A stretch of 64,000 nucleotides of DNA, taken from the NCBI GenBank assembly GCA_031430575.1, contig JANPBT010000052.1:31826-95825 (forward strand), read 5' to 3'. Numbering within the stretch: the first letter of the stretch is position 1; the number at the start of each line of letters is the position of its first letter. The stretch comes from JANMDS01 sp031430575. GTDB lineage: Bacteria; Pseudomonadota; Gammaproteobacteria; Burkholderiales; Casimicrobiaceae. This document shows, in pieces, positions 9,901 to 18,224 of this stretch. Below the pieces are notes generated by a model. It saw only the letters and a list, made by a program, of their open reading frames with translations. It ran no database searches and had not been told where the DNA came from. Both the position numbers and the translations under genes were made by a program.

Positions 9901-10833
9901 GCACTGCACGCAGCGTGGTCGAACGTCAGCTACAACATGCAACGCCTGCGTGATAACCCATCCTGCGCAGAAGATGAATACGATTTGTTGTTTGACGTTG
10001 GTGATCCTGGCCTGTCTCCAGCGGTAAATTTCACGATTTCTGCGCCGCAGGTATCTACCGGTGCTAAGCCGCGCGTCGCGATTTTGCGGGAGCAGGGCGT
10101 TAATTCCCATGTCGAGCTTGCCGCAGCGTTTACCAAAGCCGGTTTTGATGCGGTCGATGTGCACATGAGTGATTTACACACCGGGCGTCATGATCTGGCG
10201 ACCTTCCAAACGCTTGCCGCATGCGGTGGTTTTAGCTTTGGAGATGTGCTCGGTGCAGGCAGTGGTTGGGCCAAATCGATATTGTTCAATGATGTCATGC
10301 GTGAGCGGTTCGCAGCATTTTTCAATCGTGCCGATACGCTTGCACTGGGCGTTTGCAACGGCTGCCAGATGATGGCGCAGTTAAAGCCGATTATCCCTGG
10401 CGCTAACCACTGGCCTACCTTCGTGCGCAATGCCAGCGAGCAATTTGAAGCACGGCTATCGCTTGTGGAAGTGCAGCAAACGAGTGCCCCGTGGTTTGCC
10501 GGAATGCAAGGCGCGCGCATCCCCATCGTGGTCTCGCATGGCGAAGGTTTTGCGCAGTTTTCATCAGATGATGCGCTCGATGCCGTGCAGCAAAATGTAA
10601 CGTTGCGATTTGTCGATGGTTATGGGTATACGAGTGAAACCTACCCAAGCAACCCGAATGGCTCGCCGCAAGGCATCACGGGGCTTTCAAACGATGATGG
10701 CCGCTTTATCGTTATGATGCCCCATCCCGAGCGGGTGCACCGCAATGCGCAATTTTCGTGGCGGCCCGAGGCTTGGAGTGGCGATGATTCGCCGTGGATG
10801 CAGCTTTTTTACAACGCTCGAATGGCGATTTAG
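6982..10833 (+). CDS. purL: phosphoribosylformylglycinamidine synthase, large single-chain form
   Basis: PurL converts FGAR, glutamine and ATP to FGAM in step four of de novo purine synthesis. At 1283 residues it is the long proteobacterial fused type (about 1295 in E. coli). The ATP-binding AIRS-like halves include H-N-H-P-T-A-I-A-P-F near residue 290. The C-terminal class I glutamine amidotransferase domain starts near residue 1030, with nucleophile Cys1125 in G-V-C-N-G-C and the His-Glu pair in M-P-H-P-E-R at about 1248-1250. It is transcribed away from gdhA and stops just before an inverted repeat pair. Three exact DUS-like repeats lie inside it, read as LRRS, PAAQ and SAPQ, plus a decayed copy at 8824. 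Confidence 0.97.
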   Translation: MTTTLLHVPGGYALSQFRLEKRIAHADFAKLKEASAQFMHWVHLRAPLSARDLARLEALLVADEPAPVHENLTLRRVVVPRVGTVSPWSSKATSIVQQCGLEAVIRVERGIVWRLTTEGDLTREERAQLDAATSDRMTESIFGRVEDANVMFDVHPAQPLRSVPLASLAHANVELGLALSDDEIEYLRRSFAALRRDPTDVELTMFAQANSEHCRHKVFNASWSIDGIAQEKSLFGMIRNTHAISPSGTVVAYSDNAAILEGYTVARFFPDADGVYRAHTQLTHYLAKVETHNHPTAIAPFAGAATGAGGEIRDEGATGRGAKPKAGLTGFTTSHLRIPGLVQPWEMHEHGAPSRIATPLQIMLDGPLGGAAFNNEFGRPNINGYFRTFEAQVGDIAYGYHKPIMLAGGVGAVDARHTTKRDLSAGDLFVQLGGPGLRIGLGGGAASSMTTGANAADLDFDSVQRDNAEMQRRAQEVIDRCWQLGENNPILSIHDVGAGGLSNAFPELADGGGVGATFDLRAVPIEEPGMSPREIWSNESQERYVLAIAPASLPLFAAMCARERALFAVVGTATADKHLRVTDAKFENSPVDMPLEVLLGKPPKMHRDASTASKSAPLGFAVPAAQMSAKTPLRDVIYRVLQHPTVADKRFLITIGDRTVGGLTARDQMVGPWQVAVADCAVTLSDFEGYCGEAFAVGERTPLAIANAGASARMAVAEALTNLAAAPIADISQIKLSANWMAAAGAPGQDAALYEAVKAVGMGLCPALGIAIPVGKDSMSMRTAWEHKEQSHSVVSPVSLIVSAFARVADVRGALTPLLDLKTPATVLLLVSLNEKQRMGASIAEQTFERLTADVPDVDDAAALKIFFNGVQQLRATGRILAYHDRSDGGLIATLAEMAFASRCGLNIELEGDPETVLLNEEIGAVLQMREIDLVAARDAFPDLKLAVIGRAEPGEAIAITMNGALVFEENRAALHAAWSNVSYNMQRLRDNPSCAEDEYDLLFDVGDPGLSPAVNFTISAPQVSTGAKPRVAILREQGVNSHVELAAAFTKAGFDAVDVHMSDLHTGRHDLATFQTLAACGGFSFGDVLGAGSGWAKSILFNDVMRERFAAFFNRADTLALGVCNGCQMMAQLKPIIPGANHWPTFVRNASEQFEARLSLVEVQQTSAPWFAGMQGARIPIVVSHGEGFAQFSSDDALDAVQQNVTLRFVDGYGYTSETYPSNPNGSPQGITGLSNDDGRFIVMMPHPERVHRNAQFSWRPEAWSGDDSPWMQLFYNARMAI
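7537..7551 (+). repeat. DUS-like repeat inside purL (LRRS frame)
   Basis: Forward copy with terminal T. This is the only intragenic copy read in the arginine-rich frame (Y-L-R-R-S). Confidence 0.9.
8824..8838 (-). repeat. decayed DUS-like repeat inside purL
   Basis: TCTGCGCCGCTGGGA differs from the reverse consensus at two positions and is read as S-A-P-L-G. It lies 8 bases before an exact copy in the opposite orientation, so it may be a degenerated inverted partner. Confidence 0.4.
8846..8860 (+). repeat. DUS-like repeat inside purL (PAAQ frame)
   Basis: Full 15-mer, forward, read as V-P-A-A-Q-M in a linker-like stretch between conserved blocks. Confidence 0.92.
10039..10053 (-). repeat. 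DUS-like repeat inside purL (SAPQ frame)
   Basis: Full 15-mer on the minus strand, read on the purL strand as I-S-A-P-Q-V just before the glutaminase domain. Confidence 0.92.
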
Positions 10834-10839
10834 TCTGCA

Positions 10840-10891
10840 TACCTGCGGCGCAAAATGAGGCTAAAAAACGGCCTATTCTGCGCCGCAGGTA
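10840..10891. terminator. inverted pair of DUS-like repeats, purL / pilus operon 1
   Basis: A forward copy with one change (10840-10854, ending GCAAA) and an exact reverse copy (10877-10891) can fold into a stem of about 14 pairs. A smaller AGGC/GCCT hairpin lies in the loop. It sits 6 bases after the purL stop and 31 bases after the end of the convergent pilin gene, the right place for a bidirectional terminator. Confidence 0.65.
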
Positions 10892-10922
10892 TTGCGCGTA
10901 AGCAGCGCAAAATCCTACTAAA

Positions 10923-11384
10923 TTATTGTGGCCAACAGTCGTTAAGCGTCGCTGTGCGCACGCCGGTATCGGCAATCGTCATCAGTCCGCACCGATCTGC
11001 AACTTGATCGTTTACGGGCGTTGCCGTTATGAGGTAACTATTGGCGGTGGCTACAGGCGTCGCCGTGATGTTGTAGCGCACGCTCGTCCCGGTAGCGGTT
11101 GCGGGAATCGTCGCCAAGGCGGGCGGGAAAGGCCCGGTAAAAATTGAATTTAGGGTCAGACTTCGCTCGTAGAACTGCGAGATTTGTGCCAGCACTTGCT
11201 GGGCATCCGCGCGCCGCGCACGTCGCACATAATCTTGAAATATCGGCAACGCAATCGCTGCAAAAATCGCAACGATTACCACCGCGAGCACCAACTCAAC
11301 CAGCGTAAAACCACCAATTTCAGCTTGCGTTGATTGCCGATTTCTTGGGCGTGGTTGCTGCCGATTCATCGGATCTGACGCCAT
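10923..11384 (-). CDS. PilE/ComP-like minor type IV pilin (operon 1)
   Basis: This 153-residue prepilin has a leader of 25 residues, a cleavage site G^FTLVE with the conserved Glu5, and a hydrophobic helix. A short globular domain ends in C-G-L-M-T-I-x(3)-G-V-R-T-x(6)-C-W. The terminal Cys...Cys-Trp and TGxRT pattern is that of short betaproteobacterial PilE-like pilins related to ComP, the Neisseria DNA-uptake pilin. It is the last gene of operon 1 and overlaps the end of pilY1 by 19 bases if 11384 is the start; an internal ATG at 11369 would leave almost no overlap. A structural, tip or DNA-binding role cannot be told apart from sequence. Confidence 0.85.
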   Translation of the reverse strand: MASDPMNRQQPRPRNRQSTQAEIGGFTLVELVLAVVIVAIFAAIALPIFQDYVRRARRADAQQVLAQISQFYERSLTLNSIFTGPFPPALATIPATATGTSVRYNITATPVATANSYLITATPVNDQVADRCGLMTIADTGVRTATLNDCWPQ

Positions 11385-14300
11385 CCAGAGCGCATGGATT
11401 CACTCGGTGAGCAGGTCACGTTAGCACCGGACTTATAGAGCTTATTAGCGACCAACTTAACTTTACCTTTACCGCAAACGTCGGTGCCGCCACCGCCGAC
11501 GCTCGCTGCCGTCGCCGTGCGTGGCCTATCGGTATTTTTGATTTGAGTGAATCCAGTGATCGTGCCGTCAAATTTTGCGGCGGCAGCAAATACGCCGCCA
11601 ACCTTACCCGCGCTATCGACGCCGCCATCGGCAGTAGCTGAAAATAATGCCGATGTCGGGGGCGCGCCGTCGTTGAGATCGAGATTAAAAACCCAGCTAT
11701 CACCGTTGGATTCACACTGCGTAATATCAGGCACGAACGTTGCAAATACCACGCGCCCGTCAACAATCGTGGCAGCCGCATTGAGGCGCTCACCGGCGGC
11801 GGGAAGATCTACGAACCAGCCACGTTTATTGACGAGATTGATTTTGTTGTTTGAGACGGTACGTCCGCTGCCAGACGTGGTTACGGTTCTCTGACCAAGC
11901 CGGGTCGTGCGCGAGAGCGCGATGGAGGAAGAATCGTTATCGGAAATCACACCGTAAAAAGATTGAATATCGATGTTTGAGGTGTCGCCTGCGGTGATCA
12001 TGCGGCCTGTACCGACCAAAACCATTTGATCCGCGCCGAGCACCGTGACTGCAGGGGCAGCAGTAATTGGTTGCGCTTTAGTGTCGGCATTGCAGGCTTT
12101 AAGCAAGGGCTTCTCGCTGAAGTCGATCGATATCGTGCCACCAGACTCACTGAGCCGCCAGAGTTTGCCGTATAAATCGCCAGCATAAATTTTGATTTGA
12201 CCCGCTTTATTTTTTGCGACGGTGACCGCGCCAAGCCCATTTCGAGCCGTCGCGCGCGTCGCATTGCAGGCATCTGTTGCGTTTGGAAACTCAATTTTTT
12301 GCATCAAAGTGCCAGAGCTTAAGTCGACGGAAAACAGGGTCGCCGTTCCGTTCGGTGATGCAAACCCACCTGAAAATAATGCGACCCAGTTGCCATTGCT
12401 CAAGCGCGTAACAATTGGTCTAGAAAGCAAATTTCCGAGATCGGGATCGGTGAATTCCCAGAGCAATTGGCTTGGCCCGTAGCTGATTCCCGGCGAGACA
12501 TCGAGCGCGGAAACAGAGCGTCCGCCTGCGCCAAGTGTCGCCAACGCAATCGTACGCCAGCCGCCACCAATGTAGGCATCACCAAGCCCAACAGGGCCGT
12601 CAACATAGGCTTGTTTAATGTAGGAAGGCTCGGCGAGTCGCCAGAGCTTGGATTGCAACACAGAAGGGATATAAGCAAATTTTTCAGTCAAATCGGTAGG
12701 GTCAAAGCCGTGCAGCATCCCGTCATTCGCTCCGACCAAAAGGATGCCTGATTTTTCGGTTTTCTTCTTGAGGTAATTGAAATAGGGCACGCCAGCACCG
12801 CTCCAAGTCTCGGAGCGGTAGCCATAGTCTTGCGATTTAGAATACACCGGAGACGAGCTGAGCACGTCTCCCAATAGCTTGCTGCGCTTACGAAATTTGC
12901 ACGTGCCGGCACCTGCGCATGACGCATTGCCAAATTCAAATGATCGATCACCGCGAAAAAAATTCAGCATATCGGGATCATTGGTGCTCTTGCTTACCGC
13001 TGCTTTGGATGCGGTACTCAGCAGTGCCCATTTAAATTCCACCGGCGGGCTTGCTGCCGGTACGCTCAGGTTACGGGTGAAGATCATGCGCGTCGACGGC
13101 ACTATGGCGGCCATCGGCCCGTCTGAGGAAAGCGGCGTTCCGAGCGATCCATCAAGATTGACCGGCGTGCTGGTAATTTCGCCACTCCAATCCCCCGCCT
13201 TATAGGATGCAGAGAAAATCTTGGTATCGTTGCTTACGAAGCTTGACGACGCAGCGCTACCAGAGGCAGAGCCCTCCCGCCCGCCGATACGACCAAAAAT
13301 TTCTTGAAACGCGTTGTAAATGTCCTCGGGCCGGTCGGCGGAATAAAAGCCACCTCGTCCGTTGACTGCTGCGTGCCAAAGGTCATAGACCAGCTCTGCA
13401 TTTGCCGGGCGACCTGCGGTGGCGTCCCACTGGGCAGCACCGCTTGCAAATGAATTGAAGCCGACACCTGCAACTGATTTAAACGTGCTCCCAGCCCAGG
13501 CCGGATTAGTCAGATAAGAGCCAAGCCCGATTCCGATCGTAAAGGTATTAACATGCTGCCATGTCGCGGGATCAAACTCGGGATTCCAATAGTCGGCATT
13601 GGCCCAGGAAAGCGGATTTTTTGGAACATCTTTGCTCGCAAAAGGCGTCACGATATTTGATGCAGTGCTCGCATCTGTGGCCCACGCTCTAAATGCCAAA
13701 TCGGCGAGCATGCTAGACGAGCCGTCGGAGAAAGGTGCAGCGGGTGTGTAGGCTTTGCCGTCCGGCAAGGTCATTGCATTGCCGTCACGGTTGGCAGGGG
13801 TGAGTGGCGTGGGGAAATCGTTGTAAAGCCCATCAGTCACCGCGACGTGATATGTGGAACGGCAGGCATTAATCGGCGCTTCGGTCGTGCCAGGCGCATC
13901 ACCCCAAGGATTGTTTGCGCCCGTTAAGCCGGTATAGTTAAGTACGTCGACAAACGCAGTGCGCAACGGTGTATTGGTGTCAGACTCTAGCTCGGTTAGC
14001 CATTTGATCAAGACCGCCCGTTTGCCTGCTGAAAATGGCGCAAGCTGGTTGTCGTACACGACCGCCGGGTTGTAACTGTTCGGGCAGTCATTACTGCGAA
14101 TACCTCGGAAGTGGCATCGATTGGTTGCGCCAGCGACAAACGATTGCCAGGTCACGCGCGTCGTGGGATCAAGGTCAAAGAGCGCCCGGATCAAGCCCGT
14201 TTTGAGCGCGAGGTGGCGGGTTCGATAAAACGAATACCAGATCGCGAAATTTGCCCGTTCGTCGGTGCTACCCACGCCAGAGCTCGCACCGACAGTGACC

Positions 14301-15019
14301 TGCTCGAAGCAAAGGGCGTCAGTGCTCGTCGCGGAAGGGCAACCTGCAGGGAGTGTGGTTGCGCGCCGCGTGTAGTAAGCGGCGGTGTCAGCGCCAATCG
14401 TGATTTCACTGATCCCGAGCGCTTGCGCAACTTGCATGGTGGGTCTAAATGCAGTCGCAAGGTCGATCAGATTATTCAAATTAACACTACCGCCAGGGCC
14501 CGCGGCGGCCGTATTCCAAAGGTTTGGCGCTGCGCCCGGTGGCGTAAGCGTCCTCACGCTCACGGTCGCAACATCCGGCAGCAGACCGAACCGATAGGCG
14601 CCATTAAATGACACTGGGAAAGGCGTGCCGTCGGCGCGCAGGGGAATCTTATAGATTTCGTTGGGGTTGTAGGCGAGTGGATTGAGTGCTTGCACGCTAC
14701 CGTCGTTTGCAAGGAGCGCCGGATGAACGAAACCCCGTTGGGAATTGTTATGCCGCCACGTGGGTAAATCCGGGGTGTAAGACCAAGCCATGCTGCCCGA
14801 GTTGTCGACCGTAAACAGCACGTTGGGCGGAACTGGTTCTTTGAGAAAAACCGGAATTTGGGGCAGCCCCTGCGCACCGGCAGTTACCGCAATCAACGCG
14901 GCAGCGGCGGACGCTAAAGCGCAGCGAACGCGCGCTAGGATTGCGAGACCAAATAAGGTCGAAAATGTAGACATGTTCATCATGCACCTCATCGGTTGCA
15001 ATTTCAAAAAAGTATTCAT
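11366..15019 (-). CDS. pilY1: PilY1-type pilus tip adhesin with intact VWA site (operon 1)
   Basis: The 1217-residue protein begins with a signal sequence to about residue 50. A von Willebrand A-like domain follows with an intact metal site, D-N-S-G-S-M, starting at Asp72. The C-terminal half is the PilY1 beta-propeller: the L-L-G-D-V-L-S-S-S-P-V-Y entry, G-A-N-D-G-M-L-H-G-F-D, and G-D-L-Y-G-K-L-W-R. PilY1 sits at the tip of type IV pili with the minor pilins and acts in adhesion, pilus assembly and surface sensing. The start codon overlaps the pilX stop by 4 bases (ATGA), indicating translational coupling. No DUS-like copy occurs in this gene. Confidence 0.92.
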   Translation of the reverse strand: MNTFLKLQPMRCMMNMSTFSTLFGLAILARVRCALASAAAALIAVTAGAQGLPQIPVFLKEPVPPNVLFTVDNSGSMAWSYTPDLPTWRHNNSQRGFVHPALLANDGSVQALNPLAYNPNEIYKIPLRADGTPFPVSFNGAYRFGLLPDVATVSVRTLTPPGAAPNLWNTAAAGPGGSVNLNNLIDLATAFRPTMQVAQALGISEITIGADTAAYYTRRATTLPAGCPSATSTDALCFEQVTVGASSGVGSTDERANFAIWYSFYRTRHLALKTGLIRALFDLDPTTRVTWQSFVAGATNRCHFRGIRSNDCPNSYNPAVVYDNQLAPFSAGKRAVLIKWLTELESDTNTPLRTAFVDVLNYTGLTGANNPWGDAPGTTEAPINACRSTYHVAVTDGLYNDFPTPLTPANRDGNAMTLPDGKAYTPAAPFSDGSSSMLADLAFRAWATDASTASNIVTPFASKDVPKNPLSWANADYWNPEFDPATWQHVNTFTIGIGLGSYLTNPAWAGSTFKSVAGVGFNSFASGAAQWDATAGRPANAELVYDLWHAAVNGRGGFYSADRPEDIYNAFQEIFGRIGGREGSASGSAASSSFVSNDTKIFSASYKAGDWSGEITSTPVNLDGSLGTPLSSDGPMAAIVPSTRMIFTRNLSVPAASPPVEFKWALLSTASKAAVSKSTNDPDMLNFFRGDRSFEFGNASCAGAGTCKFRKRSKLLGDVLSSSPVYSKSQDYGYRSETWSGAGVPYFNYLKKKTEKSGILLVGANDGMLHGFDPTDLTEKFAYIPSVLQSKLWRLAEPSYIKQAYVDGPVGLGDAYIGGGWRTIALATLGAGGRSVSALDVSPGISYGPSQLLWEFTDPDLGNLLSRPIVTRLSNGNWVALFSGGFASPNGTATLFSVDLSSGTLMQKIEFPNATDACNATRATARNGLGAVTVAKNKAGQIKIYAGDLYGKLWRLSESGGTISIDFSEKPLLKACNADTKAQPITAAPAVTVLGADQMVLVGTGRMITAGDTSNIDIQSFYGVISDNDSSSIALSRTTRLGQRTVTTSGSGRTVSNNKINLVNKRGWFVDLPAAGERLNAAATIVDGRVVFATFVPDITQCESNGDSWVFNLDLNDGAPPTSALFSATADGGVDSAGKVGGVFAAAAKFDGTITGFTQIKNTDRPRTATAASVGGGGTDVCGKGKVKLVANKLYKSGANVTCSPSESMRSGWRQIR

Positions 15020-15618
15020 GAAGTCGCCGTGAATTGTGGTGGGGTGTAGTAAGACTGAAGCACGACAATGCCGCCGTTATTGCCCCATCCCACGGCGGTA
15101 ATGCGAATTGTCGTTGGGTAGGGTGCGGAAGCGGGCATTTCTTCAAATATGACCCGAGGCTGCTGCGCTGCGGTTAAATCCTCGATCGCGGGCGCCGCTT
15201 TCAACGATCCGTAGGCAATGCCAGTGGTTTTCATAAAACCAATCGCAGCATCAGATGCCCAAACTTCCTCAGAAATAACGTCAACCGTCGCGTTCGGTGC
15301 TAACGTGCCCGCGCTGGGAATCGCCGCAGTGAGCGCCGCGATCTGATTCATGCGATAGTGTCCTGGCGTAACCGCTGGATCAAAAACGGGAAGCACCGGC
15401 AACGAACGTAAATAATCTTCCGCATTGCGTAAGGCACTCTCGGCGGCGCTAAAGGCGATGCCGCGATCACGCTCGTTGCCCGCAATGCGCTCTTGCAGAT
15501 TAGACGAATTCATGGCTGCGAAACCTATGGTCGCCATTGCAACCAGTAAAAGCATGGTGATAATGAGCGCTGAGCCGTGTTCGCGCAAGTCAAGTACCGT
15601 GTGAGATGGATACTTCAT
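15016..15618 (-). CDS. pilX: PilX-type minor pilin (operon 1)
   Basis: This is a PilX_N family protein: a hydrophobic segment followed by S-S-N-L-Q-E-R-I-A-G-N and then F-S-A-A-E-S-A-L-R-N-A-E, the standard PilX opening. The frame extends to 15645, but the ATG at 15618 gives a 4-base ATGA overlap with the pilW stop, as between the other genes of this operon, so it is preferred (200 residues). PilX helps prime pilus assembly and presents PilY1. Confidence 0.88.
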   Translation of the reverse strand: MKYPSHTVLDLREHGSALIITMLLLVAMATIGFAAMNSSNLQERIAGNERDRGIAFSAAESALRNAEDYLRSLPVLPVFDPAVTPGHYRMNQIAALTAAIPSAGTLAPNATVDVISEEVWASDAAIGFMKTTGIAYGSLKAAPAIEDLTAAQQPRVIFEEMPASAPYPTTIRITAVGWGNNGGIVVLQSYYTPPQFTATS

Positions 15619-16595
15619 ATTGCCCGTCCGCGAATCGTGACCCAAGGCGAAACTGTACGCGCGACCTTCGTTCCGTCAACGCTCGTCGCGACTGCGCCTT
15701 CATTGAGTTCATAGCGAAAGCGAATCGCCATAATTTGTTTTGGATCGGTTACCGACGTCCAGTTAACCGTGGCATCAGTATCCCAGTCTTTATCGGTGTC
15801 GAGATCAACCATCATTGAGAAATTTTCGATGTCATTCACCAGCGGAACGCCGGCCAACCATCCGGTCGAATCTGGAGACGAAACTCTTCTAAAAATGGTG
15901 GTTGTCGCGCGGCTCGTTGGGGTTGCCGCGACGGTCGCTGCATAGTATTGAATTTTGACTACAGCACTGACGCGCGCGTCGGAGGAAGGATTCCAACCCA
16001 ACGGACTTTTAGTCTGAATCGACCACGGATTGGTATTTAAGGCGACGACTTCCACATGATCCATTTGTTGGCAATCAGAAATGAGCACCATAGGCTTGAC
16101 GGTGAGTGACGGCTGCGCGATGCCCGGGTTACCGCGAAGCAAAATTGGCGTTGTATTGGTAAATCGGGTCGTCGTCGCCGATGCGAGATGCACGCCACCA
16201 TCAGCGGCAGTGGTGAGCTCTAAAACTGGGCTTCCTGATTTCGCGTTTGAAGGTGCATCCGAATGCCCATAATTTAAAAGCCGAATGTTGGTGTTGTAGG
16301 CAACAACGGGCGTTGCAGTCGCGCCGGAAGCTTCAAGTGAGTCCACACGCGCAACCCGATTGTCGCTGGTGACCGGGCAGCCGGCGTGGCCGCTGTGGCG
16401 GACGTCGCGTGCGACGACGGTCGAAAGCAAATTAAACCGTTCGTTCATCCGGCTCACACCCGATTGCGTTCGAACCGTTTGTCGGGATGCGGAATACAGC
16501 GCGAGCACAGCGCCACTGACGACGAGCATGATGACCATCGACACCAGAAGCTCAATCAGTGAAAAGCCGTGAAATTTGTGAAGTCGAGATTTCAT
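15615..16595 (-). CDS. pilW: PilW-type minor pilin (operon 1)
   Basis: The 326-residue prepilin has the leader MKSRLHKFHG, cleaved before F-S-L-I-E-L with Glu5, then the S-x-x-T-V-R-T-Q-S-G-V-S-R region. The C-terminal domain is long, as in PilW. It lies 10 bases after pilV and overlaps pilX by 4 bases. It belongs to the minor pilin complex (FimT, PilV, PilW, PilX, PilE) that primes pilus assembly. Confidence 0.9.
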   Translation of the reverse strand: MKSRLHKFHGFSLIELLVSMVIMLVVSGAVLALYSASRQTVRTQSGVSRMNERFNLLSTVVARDVRHSGHAGCPVTSDNRVARVDSLEASGATATPVVAYNTNIRLLNYGHSDAPSNAKSGSPVLELTTAADGGVHLASATTTRFTNTTPILLRGNPGIAQPSLTVKPMVLISDCQQMDHVEVVALNTNPWSIQTKSPLGWNPSSDARVSAVVKIQYYAATVAATPTSRATTTIFRRVSSPDSTGWLAGVPLVNDIENFSMMVDLDTDKDWDTDATVNWTSVTDPKQIMAIRFRYELNEGAVATSVDGTKVARTVSPWVTIRGRAI

Positions 16596-16605
16596 CGGTA
16601 TCGGC

Positions 16606-17049
16606 CTAGAAATTGAAGCGAACGCGATATTCGGTCAATGCCGCGCTGCTGCGCCCCTCAGACCAGTGCACCCGCACCAGTACGGATTCATCGGCGGTGT
16701 TGACGGCGACCGCGCCATCGCCGCTGGGAAGTTTTGCAAGGGATGCTTTCCATGCGATGAGATCCGTTGCCGCTTTGGCCGAGCCAGCGGGTGATGCGCC
16801 GTAGGCGACATCGTAAAGACCGTCCATAGCACCTTGCGGATTGCTGCGCACGGCATCTGCTAGCGCATTGGCCGTGCGAATGGCCTCTGCCCGAAATCCC
16901 GACGCGTTATTAGCCGAAAGGGAATTTGCAACGAGCCCCGCGATTGAAAGCAGCCCGATGCTAAGCACGATCATTGCGATGAGTACTTCGAGTAAGCTGA
17001 AGCCGGTTACGCGCGAAGTTTCGGAGCGGCGTGCAAGAGAAAATTTCAT
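16606..17049 (-). CDS. pilV: PilV-type minor pilin (operon 1)
   Basis: The 147-residue prepilin is processed at T-G^F-S-L-L-E-V with Glu5, followed by the typical L-I-A-M-I-V-L-S-I-G-L-L-S-I-A-G-L helix of PilV. It overlaps the fimT stop by 4 bases. At 147 residues it is on the short side for PilV but complete. Confidence 0.88.
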   Translation of the reverse strand: MKFSLARRSETSRVTGFSLLEVLIAMIVLSIGLLSIAGLVANSLSANNASGFRAEAIRTANALADAVRSNPQGAMDGLYDVAYGASPAGSAKAATDLIAWKASLAKLPSGDGAVAVNTADESVLVRVHWSEGRSSAALTEYRVRFNF

Positions 17050-17570
17050 TTGACCGCCGCTAAAAAGTATTCACCCAATGAGGTGATGTCAACCGCGCGG
17101 GAAATAGGGTACTTGCTATCTTGAATGGTGATTCTCCCAGTAAACGGGACGCCCAGCTGATCAATCAATTGACCGCGTCGATCAAAAACGATGCAGTTTG
17201 TGACCGCGACAGGCACCGTAAATTGCACCGAGGTTCGCGCCCGGGTAATGTTTTGGATGCGCAGGATTTGCGCGCCTGCTGGGTCGCAATTGGGCGCTAG
17301 ACCACCGCGATCCACGTAAATCTGCCACCCGCCTGACCAATTGGCTCCCGTTGTTGGCTGCACGATGACTTTTGCGCCGCGCTTGAGGGCTTCTGATCGG
17401 GCGAAGCCAAGGGAGGATTGCATCGTTTCTGTGGTCATATCCAGACTCATCGCCGTGGTGAAGCGATCAATATCAGGCGCTGCAATGGCGACCAAGATTG
17501 CGGAAATCGCGATGGTGACCAGCAGCTCGATCAAGGTAAAGCCAGCGCGAAAACGGGAATACTTACGCAT
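17046..17570 (-). CDS. fimT: FimT/GspH-type minor pilin (operon 1)
   Basis: The 174-residue prepilin has G^FTLIELLVTIAI, then F-A-R-S-E-A-L-K-R-G, the GspH/FimT signature, and a W-S-G-G-W-Q-I-Y-V-D strand pair. FimT is a minor pilin; in some species it binds DNA during natural transformation. The gene begins immediately after the stop of the small secreted protein gene upstream and is coupled to pilV by a 4-base overlap. Confidence 0.9.
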   Translation of the reverse strand: MRKYSRFRAGFTLIELLVTIAISAILVAIAAPDIDRFTTAMSLDMTTETMQSSLGFARSEALKRGAKVIVQPTTGANWSGGWQIYVDRGGLAPNCDPAGAQILRIQNITRARTSVQFTVPVAVTNCIVFDRRGQLIDQLGVPFTGRITIQDSKYPISRAVDITSLGEYFLAAVK

Positions 17571-17879
17571 CTATTTTTTTGTGTTGGGAACGATGACGAT
17601 ACCTGGCTTTGTCTTGGCAGCCGTCTTACTGTTCGGATTAATAATATCGTCGAGGCATCGCACGCTCTCAAAATTTTCGCATTGCGAGTCGGCAAATGTG
17701 CATTGCTCGGTTGCCGCGGCTGGACTCATCGATTTTGAATGGATGTCCACGCACTGCGCAAGTCGCGATTTCCCGTTTTTGGCGGGATTAGTCGTCTGTG
17801 CGGGTGCATTTTGAGAAATCAGCGCCACGCTCATCGCAGCCAATGCTGCGGTCAATTGAAATTCAAAATAGAGCTTCAT
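17571..17879 (-). CDS. small secreted cysteine-containing protein heading pilus operon 1
   Basis: This 102-residue protein has a signal peptide ending near A-P-A-Q (residues 25-28) and four cysteines in the mature part (C-V-D, E-Q-C-T, S-Q-C-E, V-R-C-L), suggesting two disulfides. It is not a recognised family. It is followed without a gap by fimT, so it is probably the first gene of the operon. A ribosome site GAGGAG lies about 12 bases upstream. A role in pilus biogenesis is inferred from position only. Confidence 0.65.
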   Translation of the reverse strand: MKLYFEFQLTAALAAMSVALISQNAPAQTTNPAKNGKSRLAQCVDIHSKSMSPAAATEQCTFADSQCENFESVRCLDDIINPNSKTAAKTKPGIVIVPNTKK

Positions 17880-18224
17880 TTTCGTTCATCTCCTCTTTAA
17901 ATGACGAACGCCGCAACGGTATTGCGTCAGGTGCAAGACCAAAAGCCTATTGTCACCACGTTTATGAGTGCAGCCAAAAAATGGAAATGCTTGCTAGTTT
18001 TCACATTTAATAGTAGGTGAAACCGTTGTATCCACTATTTAGAGCAGATAAGCGGTCACTTTTGCGGATGAGGGGAGCGCCGACACCGACATTCGGGATA
18101 TCGTGGCTGTTTGACTATGACAAAGTGAAATTTTCGACAATAGATTCCAGACGTCCGAATCGATGCTTGTGCAGCGATGTGGTGAAATTCGAAGCTCGGA
18201 AAGCACGTTAAAAAGTCGCCCCAA
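17880..18224. other. intergenic region between pilus operon 1 and the paaY-like gene
   Basis: This divergent gap of 345 bases must hold the promoters of both flanking operons. I see the ribosome site of the small secreted gene at its left end but no convincing -35/-10 pair. The small plus-strand frame at 18017-18211 has no family resemblance and is not called. Confidence 0.5.

Noticed and set aside
18017..18211. 64-residue plus-strand frame upstream of the paaY-like gene
   Set aside because: No ribosome site, no family resemblance and no conserved features; probably spacer.
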